Positions 27,697 through 34,907 of a stretch of DNA of 56,890 bases are shown piece after piece. Source of the DNA: an uncultured Collinsella sp. (GTDB lineage: Bacteria > Actinomycetota > Coriobacteriia > Coriobacteriales > Coriobacteriaceae); NCBI GenBank assembly GCA_900544225.1, contig UQUD01000001.1:1-56890 (forward strand), in the 5' to 3' direction. The notes beneath the pieces were generated by a model. That model searched no databases and was not told the origin of the DNA. It saw only the letters and a program-made list of their open reading frames with translations. The stretch's first letter is position 1. The number at the start of each line of letters is the position of its first letter. Position numbers and translations under genes: made by a program.

Positions 27697-28599
27697 CTAC
27701 GAGACGTGCTCGGGCGCTCCTGCCATGCGAGCCTGTCCATGTGCGCGAAGGTGCGGAAGTTCGACGGTTGCCACCATGACGCCGGTGAGGATGAGGGCGG
27801 CGCCAAAGAAGGCGATGGGGCTGAGGACCTCGCCGACCAGGAAGAACGAGAAGACGGCGGAGCATACCGGCTCGAGCGAGAAGGCGAAGCCGGTGGTCTC
27901 GGCAGGCACGTGGGGCTGCACGAGCGTTTGGGTGATAAAGCCATAGGCAGAGCAGATGAGTGCGAGCGCGACGACAACGACAATCTCGCTAGGCGTGCCG
28001 GGAAGCGTGAAACCGCCAAAGGTGAATGCGGCGATACCCGAGAATAAGCCGCCGAAGCCCAGCTGCCAAACGCCCAGAGCAAGCGGATCGACTTCCTCGA
28101 CAAAGCGCTTGGCCACGATAATGTGGCTGGCATAGATAAAAGCCGAGAGCAGCATGATGATTGCGCCGGGATTCAGGCTGGTAAAGTCGGCGCCCGAGAG
28201 CAGCAGCATGCCGCAGGTGACGATGGCGGTGCCGACGAGCACCTTGCGCTCGGGGGCGCGACGCAGCAGGGCTGCGTTGGCAAACGGCACGATTACGACT
28301 GTCAGGCTCTGCAAAAAGCCGGCGGTGGAGGCGGAGGTGAGGCTGGAGCCCAGGCACATGCACGTGAGCTCGGATGCCATGATGGCACCGATGATGGCGG
28401 CGCGAACCATAAGGTCGCGGTTGATGCGCAACGCGTGCTTGTGGAAGAGCAGCAGACAGGCCGCAAAGGCGATGATGCAGCGCAGCGCAACGATGCTCGT
28501 GGCGTTCATGCTGTCCATGCCGATCTTCATGAGGGGATACGAAAAGCCCCATGCGACGGGAACGGAAAATGAGAGCGCGATTGCTTTTTTGCGATCCAT
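27697..28599 (-). CDS. EamA/DMT family transporter
   Basis: 300 residues with ten predicted helices in two five-helix halves, ending in a short tail. PVAWGFSYPLMKIGMDSMNATSIVALRCIIAF is the EamA N-terminal pattern, and the second half opens with the matching IYASHIIVAKRFVEEVDPLALGVWQLG. AAAAGGAG precedes the ATG by six bases. Divergent from a LysR regulator gene 158 bp away, which is the usual arrangement for a regulator and its target exporter. The leader carries a 12-base match to one variant of the motif found in the 23.2-23.5 kb array, at 28611-28622. Substrate unknown. Confidence 0.88.
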   Translation of the reverse strand: MDRKKAIALSFSVPVAWGFSYPLMKIGMDSMNATSIVALRCIIAFAACLLLFHKHALRINRDLMVRAAIIGAIMASELTCMCLGSSLTSASTAGFLQSLTVVIVPFANAALLRRAPERKVLVGTAIVTCGMLLLSGADFTSLNPGAIIMLLSAFIYASHIIVAKRFVEEVDPLALGVWQLGFGGLFSGIAAFTFGGFTLPGTPSEIVVVVALALICSAYGFITQTLVQPHVPAETTGFAFSLEPVCSAVFSFFLVGEVLSPIAFFGAALILTGVMVATVELPHLRAHGQARMAGAPEHVS

Positions 28600-28757
28600 G
28601 GGACTCCTTTTGTTACAGAACGGTTTCGCACAAAGGATTCTGCTCTCAGATGTGGATGTAGTAAAGCGAATGTATCTTCAGTATGATTAAGAAATGCTAA
28701 AGTATGTGCGAAAAGCGCTGGCAAAACGTTTTACGGCTGCATTGATGTGGAGGCACG

Positions 28758-29624
28758 ATGGCATCGCGGTATCAGATTGTTTGTATGGTGGTCGATCGCG
28801 GCAGTCTGAAACGTGCAGCGGACGAGTTGGGCTATACGCAAAGTGCGGTGAGCCAGGCCGTCAAGGCGCTCGAGCGCGAGCTGGGCACCACGCTTATCGA
28901 GCGCGGAAAGCAGGGCGTTTCGCTTACGCGCGATGGCAAGCAGTATCTGCCGTACCTGCGCCAGATTGTGACCGCCGAGGCCGAGCTCGAGGGCAAGCGC
29001 CAGGAGCTGCTGGGGCTTTCGTCGACCGATATTCGCATCGCGACGTTTACCAACGTGAGCCGTACCGTGCTGCCGCGTGTGATCCGCGACTTTGGTACGC
29101 TGCACCCGGGCGTACGCTTTACCCTCAAGCAGGGCGATTACACGCGCAACGCTCAGTGGGTGCACGACGGCGTGGTGGATTTTTGCTTTACGGCGCGCGG
29201 GTTTACCGCAGGCCTCGAGAAGCGTGTGGTCTATCACGACGAGTTGGTGGCGCTGCTGCCGGCTGCGCATCCGCTGGCGGCAAAGGAAAAGGTGACGCTC
29301 GCCGACCTGGCGTCCGAGCCCTTTGTGCTGCTGGATGAGGGCGAACAGAGCCTGGTGCTCGATGCATTTGCGACACATGGGCTGTCGCCGCACGTGACGA
29401 GTGAGGTGACTGACGACTACACCATCATGGCGATGGTGGAGGAGGGCCTAGGCGTGAGCATGCTCTACCGTCGTACTGTGGAGGGCATGCGAGCCGATAT
29501 TCGTGTGCGACCCATCGTGCATGCTCCCTCGCGCGACGTAGTGGCAGCTTGGCGCAGCTGGGATACCATGCCTATCGCCACGAGGCGCTTTATCGACTAT
29601 ATGAGCTCGCATATTGTCAATTAA
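28758..29624 (+). CDS. LysR family transcriptional regulator
   Basis: 288 residues. The N-terminal winged helix-turn-helix contains RGSLKRAADELGYTQSAVSQAVKALERELGTTLIERG, and the rest is a two-lobed substrate-binding-like effector domain starting at about residue 90 (DIRIATFTNVSRTVLPRV). GGAGG stands five bases before the ATG. It diverges from the EamA transporter gene and probably controls it. Its 3' end converges on the MATE gene with a 27-bp gap. Confidence 0.92.
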   Translation: MASRYQIVCMVVDRGSLKRAADELGYTQSAVSQAVKALERELGTTLIERGKQGVSLTRDGKQYLPYLRQIVTAEAELEGKRQELLGLSSTDIRIATFTNVSRTVLPRVIRDFGTLHPGVRFTLKQGDYTRNAQWVHDGVVDFCFTARGFTAGLEKRVVYHDELVALLPAAHPLAAKEKVTLADLASEPFVLLDEGEQSLVLDAFATHGLSPHVTSEVTDDYTIMAMVEEGLGVSMLYRRTVEGMRADIRVRPIVHAPSRDVVAAWRSWDTMPIATRRFIDYMSSHIVN

Positions 29625-29651
29625 TGACTGGCGTGGCGTTGAGTGCGGTGT

Positions 29652-31034
29652 CTAGCGGGCTGTCGCTTTGGCTTGGGTGGCGCGATAGGTGCGTGCCGGG
29701 TGGCAAAGTAGTACCGCCACGACCATAAAGAACGCCGTGGTGCCCAGGCTGATGGGGTAGACCATCATGATGTTCGCAAAGGTGCGGAAGTGCGGGAACA
29801 CGCAGAACACCCAATAGAAGCGGATGCCGCAGACGCAGATCATGGTGATGAGGGCGGGCGTGAGCGAGATACCAAAGCCGCGTAGGTAGCCGGACATGTT
29901 TTCGTAGAACATGCTAAAGGCGTACGCCGGGAAGATCGAACACACGCGGATATAGCCGATCGAGACGATGTTGGGATCGCTGTTGAACAGCGACAAGATC
30001 TCGCGCCCCAGGCCGACAATAACGATGATCGTGGTGAGTGCAACGATACCGCCTTCGACCAGGCAGACCTTGAGCGTTTTGGTGCAGCGGTCGATCTGGC
30101 GGGCACCGTGGTTTTGTCCCACAAAGGTGGTGCAAGCCTGGCTAAAGCTGTTGAGCAGGTTGTAGCATACGTACTCCAAGCTCATAGCGGCGCTCGATGC
30201 CGCCATGACCTCGGTGCCCAGGCTGTTGATAGCAGACTGGATGATGATGTTGGCGACGGCAAAGACGGCGCTCTGGATGCCGGCGGGCAGGCCGATCTTG
30301 ACGATGCGCTTGAGGGCGACGGGGTCGATAGCCAGGTCGCGCGGGGTGACGCGGACGACGGAGTCGGTCTTGAGCAGGCGGATAAAGAGCGTAGCGGCGC
30401 TGACGGTGTAGGCGATGGCGGTGGCGATGGCGACGCCCGCGACGCCCCAGTGGAGTACGGGGACAAAGATGAGGTCCAGGCCAATGTTGAGGACGGTGGA
30501 CACGGCAAGCGCCTGCAGCGGCATGCGGGTGATGCCGACGGAGCGGAAGATCGCGGCCTCAAAGTTGTAAAGCAAGATCGAGGGCATGCTGAGCAAAAAG
30601 ACGCGTAGGTAGAGCGAAGCGAGCGGCATGGTTTCGGCGGGAACGTTGAGCGCGGCGAGCATGGGCTCGGCAAAGATCTCGCCCAGTGCGATGACGACAA
30701 AGCCCACAAGTGCCATAAGAATCGAGGTATGGACGGCGCGTTTGACCATGTTCTGATCGTTGCGGCCGATAGCGTTGGCGATGACCACGTTGGAGCCAAG
30801 CGACATGCCAATAAACAGGTTGAGCATAAGACTGGTAAGCGGAACATTGGAGCCGACCGCCGCCATGGCGAGGGTTCCCTGGTCGCCCGAGAAGTTACCG
30901 ATGATGACCGTGGCGATGAGGTTCGACAGTTGCTCCAAGATGCTCGTGGCGGCCACAGGGAAGGCGAACAGGGGAACATTGCGCCACAGCGATCCGGTGG
31001 TCATGTCAATGTGCTTAGATACGGTGTCAGCCAT
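29652..31034 (-). CDS. MATE family efflux transporter
   Basis: 460 residues, twelve hydrophobic segments. FPVAATSILEQLSNLIATVIIGNF and LAMAAVGSNVP at the N-terminus match Na+/H+-coupled multidrug and toxin extrusion proteins of the DinF/NorM class, and the second half repeats the pattern (AGIQSAVFAVANIIIQSAINSLG). The ribosome site is weak: only GAGAG lies upstream. A 14-of-15 match to the array motif (TCTCAATCTCTAACA, 31039-31053) overlaps the ribosome-site region just before the ATG. Substrate unknown. Confidence 0.9.
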   Translation of the reverse strand: MADTVSKHIDMTTGSLWRNVPLFAFPVAATSILEQLSNLIATVIIGNFSGDQGTLAMAAVGSNVPLTSLMLNLFIGMSLGSNVVIANAIGRNDQNMVKRAVHTSILMALVGFVVIALGEIFAEPMLAALNVPAETMPLASLYLRVFLLSMPSILLYNFEAAIFRSVGITRMPLQALAVSTVLNIGLDLIFVPVLHWGVAGVAIATAIAYTVSAATLFIRLLKTDSVVRVTPRDLAIDPVALKRIVKIGLPAGIQSAVFAVANIIIQSAINSLGTEVMAASSAAMSLEYVCYNLLNSFSQACTTFVGQNHGARQIDRCTKTLKVCLVEGGIVALTTIIVIVGLGREILSLFNSDPNIVSIGYIRVCSIFPAYAFSMFYENMSGYLRGFGISLTPALITMICVCGIRFYWVFCVFPHFRTFANIMMVYPISLGTTAFFMVVAVLLCHPARTYRATQAKATAR

Positions 31035-31095
31035 ACGCTCTCAATCTCTAACATGCTCTTTTGTGCTTATTTGCGCAGACGATGATACTCCTAAT

Positions 31096-31159
31096 CGCCT
31101 AGTCATTGGGGACGTTCTAAAACGATTACTCATTCAAGAACGTCCCCAATGACTAGGCG
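31096..31159. repeat. GGGGACGTTCTT palindromic element, copy 3
   Basis: CGCCTAGTCATTGGGGACG and its mirror CGTCCCCAATGACTAGGCG bound a loop with AAACGATTACTCATTC. Arms are longer than in the other two copies (about 22 bp). Lies in the divergent spacer between the MATE and rlmA genes. Confidence 0.85.
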
Positions 31160-31171
31160 GGGAAGGCGTGC

Positions 31172-31177
31172 GACAAT
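31172..31177 (+). promoter_or_regulatory. -10 box of rlmA
   Basis: GACAAT lies 36 bases before the rlmA ATG, in the same GGCGTGCGACAAT context as the potassium channel promoter. Confidence 0.4.
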
Positions 31178-31212
31178 GGTGGGCGTTGTGTTGTTCGCGC
31201 TAAGGAGTTGCC

Positions 31213-32028
31213 ATGTTGTTGTGTCCCGTTTGCCATGAGCCGCTGGTGGATGACGAACGCGGTGCTGCATGCGCGGGTGGGCACCGGTTTGACCGTGCGC
31301 GCGAGGGCTATCTATATCTCCTGCGCTCGTCCAAGAGCGGCGACTCCATGGGCGATCCCAAGTCGCAGGCACGCAGCCGTCGCGACTTTCTGAACCGCGG
31401 TTACTATGCGCCGTTGCGCGATGCGATGGTCGAGCTGGTGCACGAGCGGGCGGCAGAGCACGGGGCGTATACGGGCAAGCAGCTGACCTTGCTCGATATT
31501 TGCTGCGGCGAGGGCTACTACACCAGCGCCATGGGCGCGGTGCCGGGCGTGGATGCTTACGGCTTTGACCTGGGCAAAGAGATGGTGCGCCTTGCCGCCA
31601 AGCGCGGCGATGCGACCTACTTCGTGGCCAACATGAAGGACATCCCCGTGGCCGATGGCGCCTTCGATATGGTGACCGAGCTCTTTGCTCCCTTTAACGA
31701 GCGCGAGTTTGCCCGCGTGCTGGCGCCGGAGGGCTCGCTCTACACCGTGGTGCCGGGTGCCCGTCATCTGTTTGGGCTTAAGGAAGTGCTCTACGATACG
31801 CCGTACCTTAACGACGAGAAGCTGCCGAAGACTACCGAGCTCGAGTTGGTCGGAACGCAGCGGGTATCTGCGAATATTACGCTCCAGACCCAGGCCGACA
31901 TCGAGGCGGTGTTCCAGATGACGCCGTACTACTACCGCACACGCCCTGCCGACAAAGAGCGCCTGGCAAATTTGGACACGCTCCAGACCGATATCGACTT
32001 CATCATCGCCGAGTACCGCCACTGCTAA
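31213..32028 (+). CDS. rlmA: 23S rRNA (guanine-N1)-methyltransferase RlmA-like
   Basis: 271 residues. An N-terminal zinc ribbon with Cys4, Cys7, Cys20 and His24 (CPVC...CAGGH) and the tract GYLYLLRSSKSGDSMGD precede the SAM-binding Rossmann domain with motif I LLDICCGEGYYTSAM. NMKDIPVADGAFD is motif II-III. This combination is diagnostic of RlmA(I)/RlmA(II), which methylate G745 or G748 of 23S rRNA; the RlmA(II) type is linked to tylosin resistance in Gram-positives. The position 745 versus 748 cannot be told from sequence. AAGGAG stands six bases before the ATG. Confidence 0.88.
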   Translation: MLLCPVCHEPLVDDERGAACAGGHRFDRAREGYLYLLRSSKSGDSMGDPKSQARSRRDFLNRGYYAPLRDAMVELVHERAAEHGAYTGKQLTLLDICCGEGYYTSAMGAVPGVDAYGFDLGKEMVRLAAKRGDATYFVANMKDIPVADGAFDMVTELFAPFNEREFARVLAPEGSLYTVVPGARHLFGLKEVLYDTPYLNDEKLPKTTELELVGTQRVSANITLQTQADIEAVFQMTPYYYRTRPADKERLANLDTLQTDIDFIIAEYRHC

Positions 32029-32064
32029 CCTACCAAAAAGGGACAGGTTTATTTTGGCAGGTTT
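32027..32064. repeat. GGGACAG-core palindromic element, AAAAA variant, copy 1
   Basis: AACCTACCAAAA is mirrored by TTTTGGCAGGTTT around AGGGACAGGTTTA. Starts inside the stop codon of rlmA (TAA at 32026-32028). The same element, with a slightly better stem, recurs at 52622. Confidence 0.85.
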
Positions 32065-32079
32065 TATCTGGGCAAACGC

Positions 32080-32117
32080 AAAGGGCCGACCGCGGAGATG
32101 CGCGATCGGCCCTTTTT
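32080..32117. terminator. Bidirectional terminator between rlmA and the small membrane protein gene
   Basis: AAAGGGCCGA at 32080-32089 pairs with TCGGCCCTTT at 32106-32115 and a T-run follows on the plus strand; the mirrored run of A gives a T-tail on the minus strand. Confidence 0.8.
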
Positions 32118-32153
32118 AGTTGCTTGGCTGCAGAGGTTATGAGAAGCGAGCGC

Positions 32154-32555
32154 TTACAGGCGGTCCTTGTTCTCGGCCTTAACGGCGTGTGCCTGCTGAA
32201 CAAAGAACAGGTCGTACACCACGATGACAAAGGCGACGATATTGACGGCGCTGCCGCCGAGCGCGGGAAGCGTGAGCGCGGCCTGCGCAATCGTGGCGAT
32301 TGCGGCAACGATGCCGAGCTTAAACGCAGCATCCACCTGCGAAGGCTTGTTGGCGCCCTTGATGCCCGCAACACCTGCGGCGAGATCGATGAGGCCCTTG
32401 GCGACCAGCACGACCGCGGCGAGCATGGCGTTCGACCCGTACGTGGAATCGAGGTTGCCGGTCGCGATGCCGGCGATTCCAATGACGAGACTGGCGATGC
32501 CCAGAACAAAATAAATCAGGGCAAGGATTTTGAGTGTCTTGCGAGCGGCGCTCAT
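32154..32555 (-). CDS. Four-helix membrane protein, function unknown
   Basis: 133 residues with four hydrophobic helices (about 8-28, 43-63, 77-95, 103-122) linked by short polar loops (NLDSTYGSN; GANKPSQVD). No named family recognised; small integral membrane proteins of this kind are frequent in this group. The ATG at 32555 is chosen because AAAGGA lies six bases upstream; the frame extends 53 further codons with no ribosome site and no hydrophobic continuity. Confidence 0.75.
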   Translation of the reverse strand: MSAARKTLKILALIYFVLGIASLVIGIAGIATGNLDSTYGSNAMLAAVVLVAKGLIDLAAGVAGIKGANKPSQVDAAFKLGIVAAIATIAQAALTLPALGGSAVNIVAFVIVVYDLFFVQQAHAVKAENKDRL

Positions 32556-32784
32556 AGCTGGTCCTTTCGATGCGGGCGCGGAGAATCTGTCGCACCCAGG
32601 TTGCGGCACATATCGTGAAGTACATTGTAGTTCAACGGGGCGATGCATGCGTTTGAAAGCGTCTCTTGCCTGTACGGTCCAACCTTTCAAAAAGGAAAGC
32701 TGGACGTAAGCCAAATCGATGGCAGCCCATGTGCGGCGCTGCGATGATGAGGCCGTAACAAGGAGCTGGTCTCAAGGAGGAGTC

Positions 32785-32928
32785 ATGATGTACGGAGCAG
32801 GGCAAGTGCGTGAGCCGCAGTCGTTGGGAAGGCGCATGGGTGATTCTGTGATCGCTGCCGTGTGCACGGGATTGATGGCGGTGCTTTGCATTGCGATGCT
32901 GTGGACCATGTCGCATGTGGGACAATAG
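32785..32928 (+). CDS. Single-helix small membrane protein
   Basis: 47 residues: a charged N-terminus, then one hydrophobic helix (VIAAVCTGLMAVLCIAMLW) and a short polar end. A strong AAGGAGGAG lies a few bases before tandem ATGs at 32785 and 32788. No family recognised. The gene is too short to be sure of, but the ribosome site is unusually good. Confidence 0.55.
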   Translation: MMYGAGQVREPQSLGRRMGDSVIAAVCTGLMAVLCIAMLWTMSHVGQ

Positions 32929-32991
32929 CGGACGGTTGGGTGCTGGCATAAACGGCACTCGCGTATTCGTTTTGCTTGCTAAGGAGTGCCC

Positions 32992-33696
32992 ATGGGCGTC
33001 GTCGATCCCTTTTCTGTTGCTCGGGCCGCGGGGCTTGAGCTGATCGGGAAGTCCGAGGGCCTCACGCTCACCGACGGCACGATGGAGCTGCGTGCCGATT
33101 TTGACCGCATGCTTCCGCGGCTCAAGCAGGGCCGTCTGCAGCAAGAGCTGTTGGTAAAGGCTGCGCGCGCAAAAGGCATCGAGTGCCCATGGGCGATTGA
33201 TGCCACGGCAGGCTTTGGCGAGGATTCGCTGCTGTTGGCGGCCGCGGGCTTTACCGTCGATCTGTATGAGCAGGATTGCGTGATCGCGGCGCTCCTCAAG
33301 GATGCCCTGGATCGCGCGGCAGATGATCCGGCGCTTGCGGCTGCCGTGTCGCGCATGCGCTTACATGCGGGCGAGGACAGCATTGCCGGCCTTCGCCATA
33401 CGGCTGAGCTGATCGGGCGGGGCGAGCTTGCCGCCCCCGACGTGGTATATCTGGATCCCATGTTTCCCGAGCGCACCAAGAGCGCGGCGGTGAAAAAGAA
33501 GTTCCAACTCTTGCACCATCTGGAGCAGCCGTGCGCCGATGAGGAGACGCTGGTCGAAGCTGCGCTTGCGGCGCGCCCGCGCAAGGTCGTTATCAAGCGG
33601 CCGGTGAAGGGGCCGCTGCTTGCCGGCGTTAAGCCGAGCTATCAACTTGCGGGCAAGGCCGTTCGCTACGATGTGTTGGTGCCGCCGCGCCCGTAG
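32992..33696 (+). CDS. rsmJ: 16S rRNA (guanine1516-N2)-methyltransferase RsmJ
   Basis: 234 residues. SAM-binding motif I is DATAGFGEDSLLLAAAG, and the catalytic segment YLDPMFPERTKSAAVKKKFQ (the NPPY-like DPMFP motif and the following KSA.VKK run) is the hallmark of RsmJ. The N-terminal LELIGKSEGLTLTDG is also conserved. AAGGAG lies five bases before the ATG at 32992. RsmJ is well studied in gammaproteobacteria and is less often noted in Actinobacteria; the motifs are nevertheless clear. Confidence 0.9.
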   Translation: MGVVDPFSVARAAGLELIGKSEGLTLTDGTMELRADFDRMLPRLKQGRLQQELLVKAARAKGIECPWAIDATAGFGEDSLLLAAAGFTVDLYEQDCVIAALLKDALDRAADDPALAAAVSRMRLHAGEDSIAGLRHTAELIGRGELAAPDVVYLDPMFPERTKSAAVKKKFQLLHHLEQPCADEETLVEAALAARPRKVVIKRPVKGPLLAGVKPSYQLAGKAVRYDVLVPPRP

Positions 33697-33744
33697 CTTG
33701 CGTGCGATGGCTGGCGCTCCGTCAATGCCGTGCCGATGCGGCGC

Positions 33745-34041
33745 CTATTTCCAAGGGTGCGACGTCAAGTGCCAGCCGCCGCAGTATTCGCATTTGTAGC
33801 AGGCCAGCCCGCGGCGTCCGCGGTTTTCGCAGTCGGCCATAACTGCCTCGGCCTCGGCGCGCGTGTCGTAACGGTTTTTGCGCTCGCACGATTTGTAGCG
33901 CCAGGCTTCATCGCGCTCGGCGTCCAGGGCGTCGCGGCGCTCGTCCTCGCGTGCAAACAGGTCGCTCATATCGCCGCCGGTAGCAGCGCTCAAAAACTCG
34001 CTTTTGGCCTTTGACCAGGCGGCTCGCTTTTTGCTTCCCAT
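33745..34041 (-). CDS. Small zinc-ribbon-like protein, function unknown
   Basis: 98 residues. A basic N-terminus (GSKKRAAWSKAKS), an acidic-basic helical middle (RREDERRDALDAERDEAWRYK-like) and a C-terminal cysteine-rich segment with CYKCEYCGGWHLTSHP. The two CxxC pairs suggest zinc binding. No named family recognised. The ATG at 34041 has GGAG-like sequence upstream; a TTG at 34062 is an alternative. Divergent from the GNAT gene across an inverted repeat. Confidence 0.65.
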   Translation of the reverse strand: MGSKKRAAWSKAKSEFLSAATGGDMSDLFAREDERRDALDAERDEAWRYKSCERKNRYDTRAEAEAVMADCENRGRRGLACYKCEYCGGWHLTSHPWK

Positions 34042-34065
34042 CTGCTTCGCGCCCTTCTCCAAACG

Positions 34066-34097
34066 TTGGTATCATTGCTCAATCAAAGTGATACCAA
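34066..34097. promoter_or_regulatory. Inverted repeat operator between zinc-ribbon and GNAT genes
   Basis: TTGGTATCA at 34066-34074 and TGATACCAA at 34089-34097 form a perfect 9-bp-arm dyad with a 14-bp centre. Placed between two divergent genes and overlapping possible -10 boxes, it looks like a repressor site. Confidence 0.55.
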
Positions 34098-34115
34098 TAA
34101 ACGTGAGGTCGCCGC

Positions 34116-34607
34116 GTGATGATCAGAAAAACCCTCGATACCGACATTCCCGCCGTCATGGCCATCTATGACGCGGCCCGCGCCTTTATGCGCGCACATG
34201 GCAACACGACGCAGTGGCCCGAGGGCACGCCTTCGGGCGAGCAGCTGGCTGCCGATATCGCCGCCGGTGGCAGCTATGTGTGCGAGGAAGACGGACGCGT
34301 GGTGGCGACGTTTGCCATTCTGCCGGGGCCGGACAGTTCCTACGATGTGATCGAGGGCGGCCAGTGGCGCAGCGACGCCCCGTATGCTGTGCTGCACCGT
34401 GTGGCGTCCGATGGCACCGCGCACGGTATCGCGGCTGCGATGTTTGCCTTTGCCAAGGAACGCGCCGATCACCTGCGCATCGACACGCATCAGGACAACC
34501 TACCCATGCAGGGAGCCATCGCCAAGGCCGGGTTTAAGCGCGCCGGTATCGTATATGTGTCGGACGGTACGCCGCGCGTCGCGTTTGATTGGCTGCGCGA
34601 GGCATAA
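34116..34607 (+). CDS. GNAT family N-acetyltransferase
   Basis: 163 residues. The fold is recognisable from the N-terminal MIRKTLDTDIPAVMAIYDAARAFM, the VVATFAILPGPD strand, the acetyl-CoA loop region (GIAAAMFAFAKERAD) and the C-terminal DTHQDNLPMQGAIAKAGF and YVSDGTPRVAF. GTG at 34116 has GAGG eight bases upstream; the ATG three bases on is an equally plausible start. Substrate unknown. Confidence 0.88.
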   Translation: MMIRKTLDTDIPAVMAIYDAARAFMRAHGNTTQWPEGTPSGEQLAADIAAGGSYVCEEDGRVVATFAILPGPDSSYDVIEGGQWRSDAPYAVLHRVASDGTAHGIAAAMFAFAKERADHLRIDTHQDNLPMQGAIAKAGFKRAGIVYVSDGTPRVAFDWLREA

Positions 34608-34625
34608 AGGCCGAGCCACATACCA

Positions 34626-34673
34626 GCGTTTTACCAAAAATGGCCCCGAGTGGGGCCATTTTTGGTAAAACGC
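34626..34673. repeat. 22-bp perfect palindrome (terminator-like) after GNAT gene
   Basis: GCGTTTTACC...ATGGCCCC at 34626-34647 and its exact mirror at 34652-34673 are separated by only GAGT. All 22 pairs match. Five A before and five T after the GC core would terminate transcripts in either direction, but the stem is far longer than a terminator needs. Confidence 0.85.
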
Positions 34674-34907
34674 GTTGTTGTGGGGCTCGCGTTGTTATCG
34701 CCCCAGATGAGCCCGGGCAGACAAAAAGGGGAGGTGCCGGCTTTCGCAAGGCGCGAACCTACGAAAATCGCTGCGCGGCAACGCGGGGCGATGAGCTCGG
34801 TCGGGGGATAGGGCTCGCTTCGCCCGCCGGCCCGTACATTGTATCATCCAGTTTGGAACGAGGATGCCCGTTGCCGCGTGCGATGGGCTTGCAATAAGAG
34901 GAGAGCC

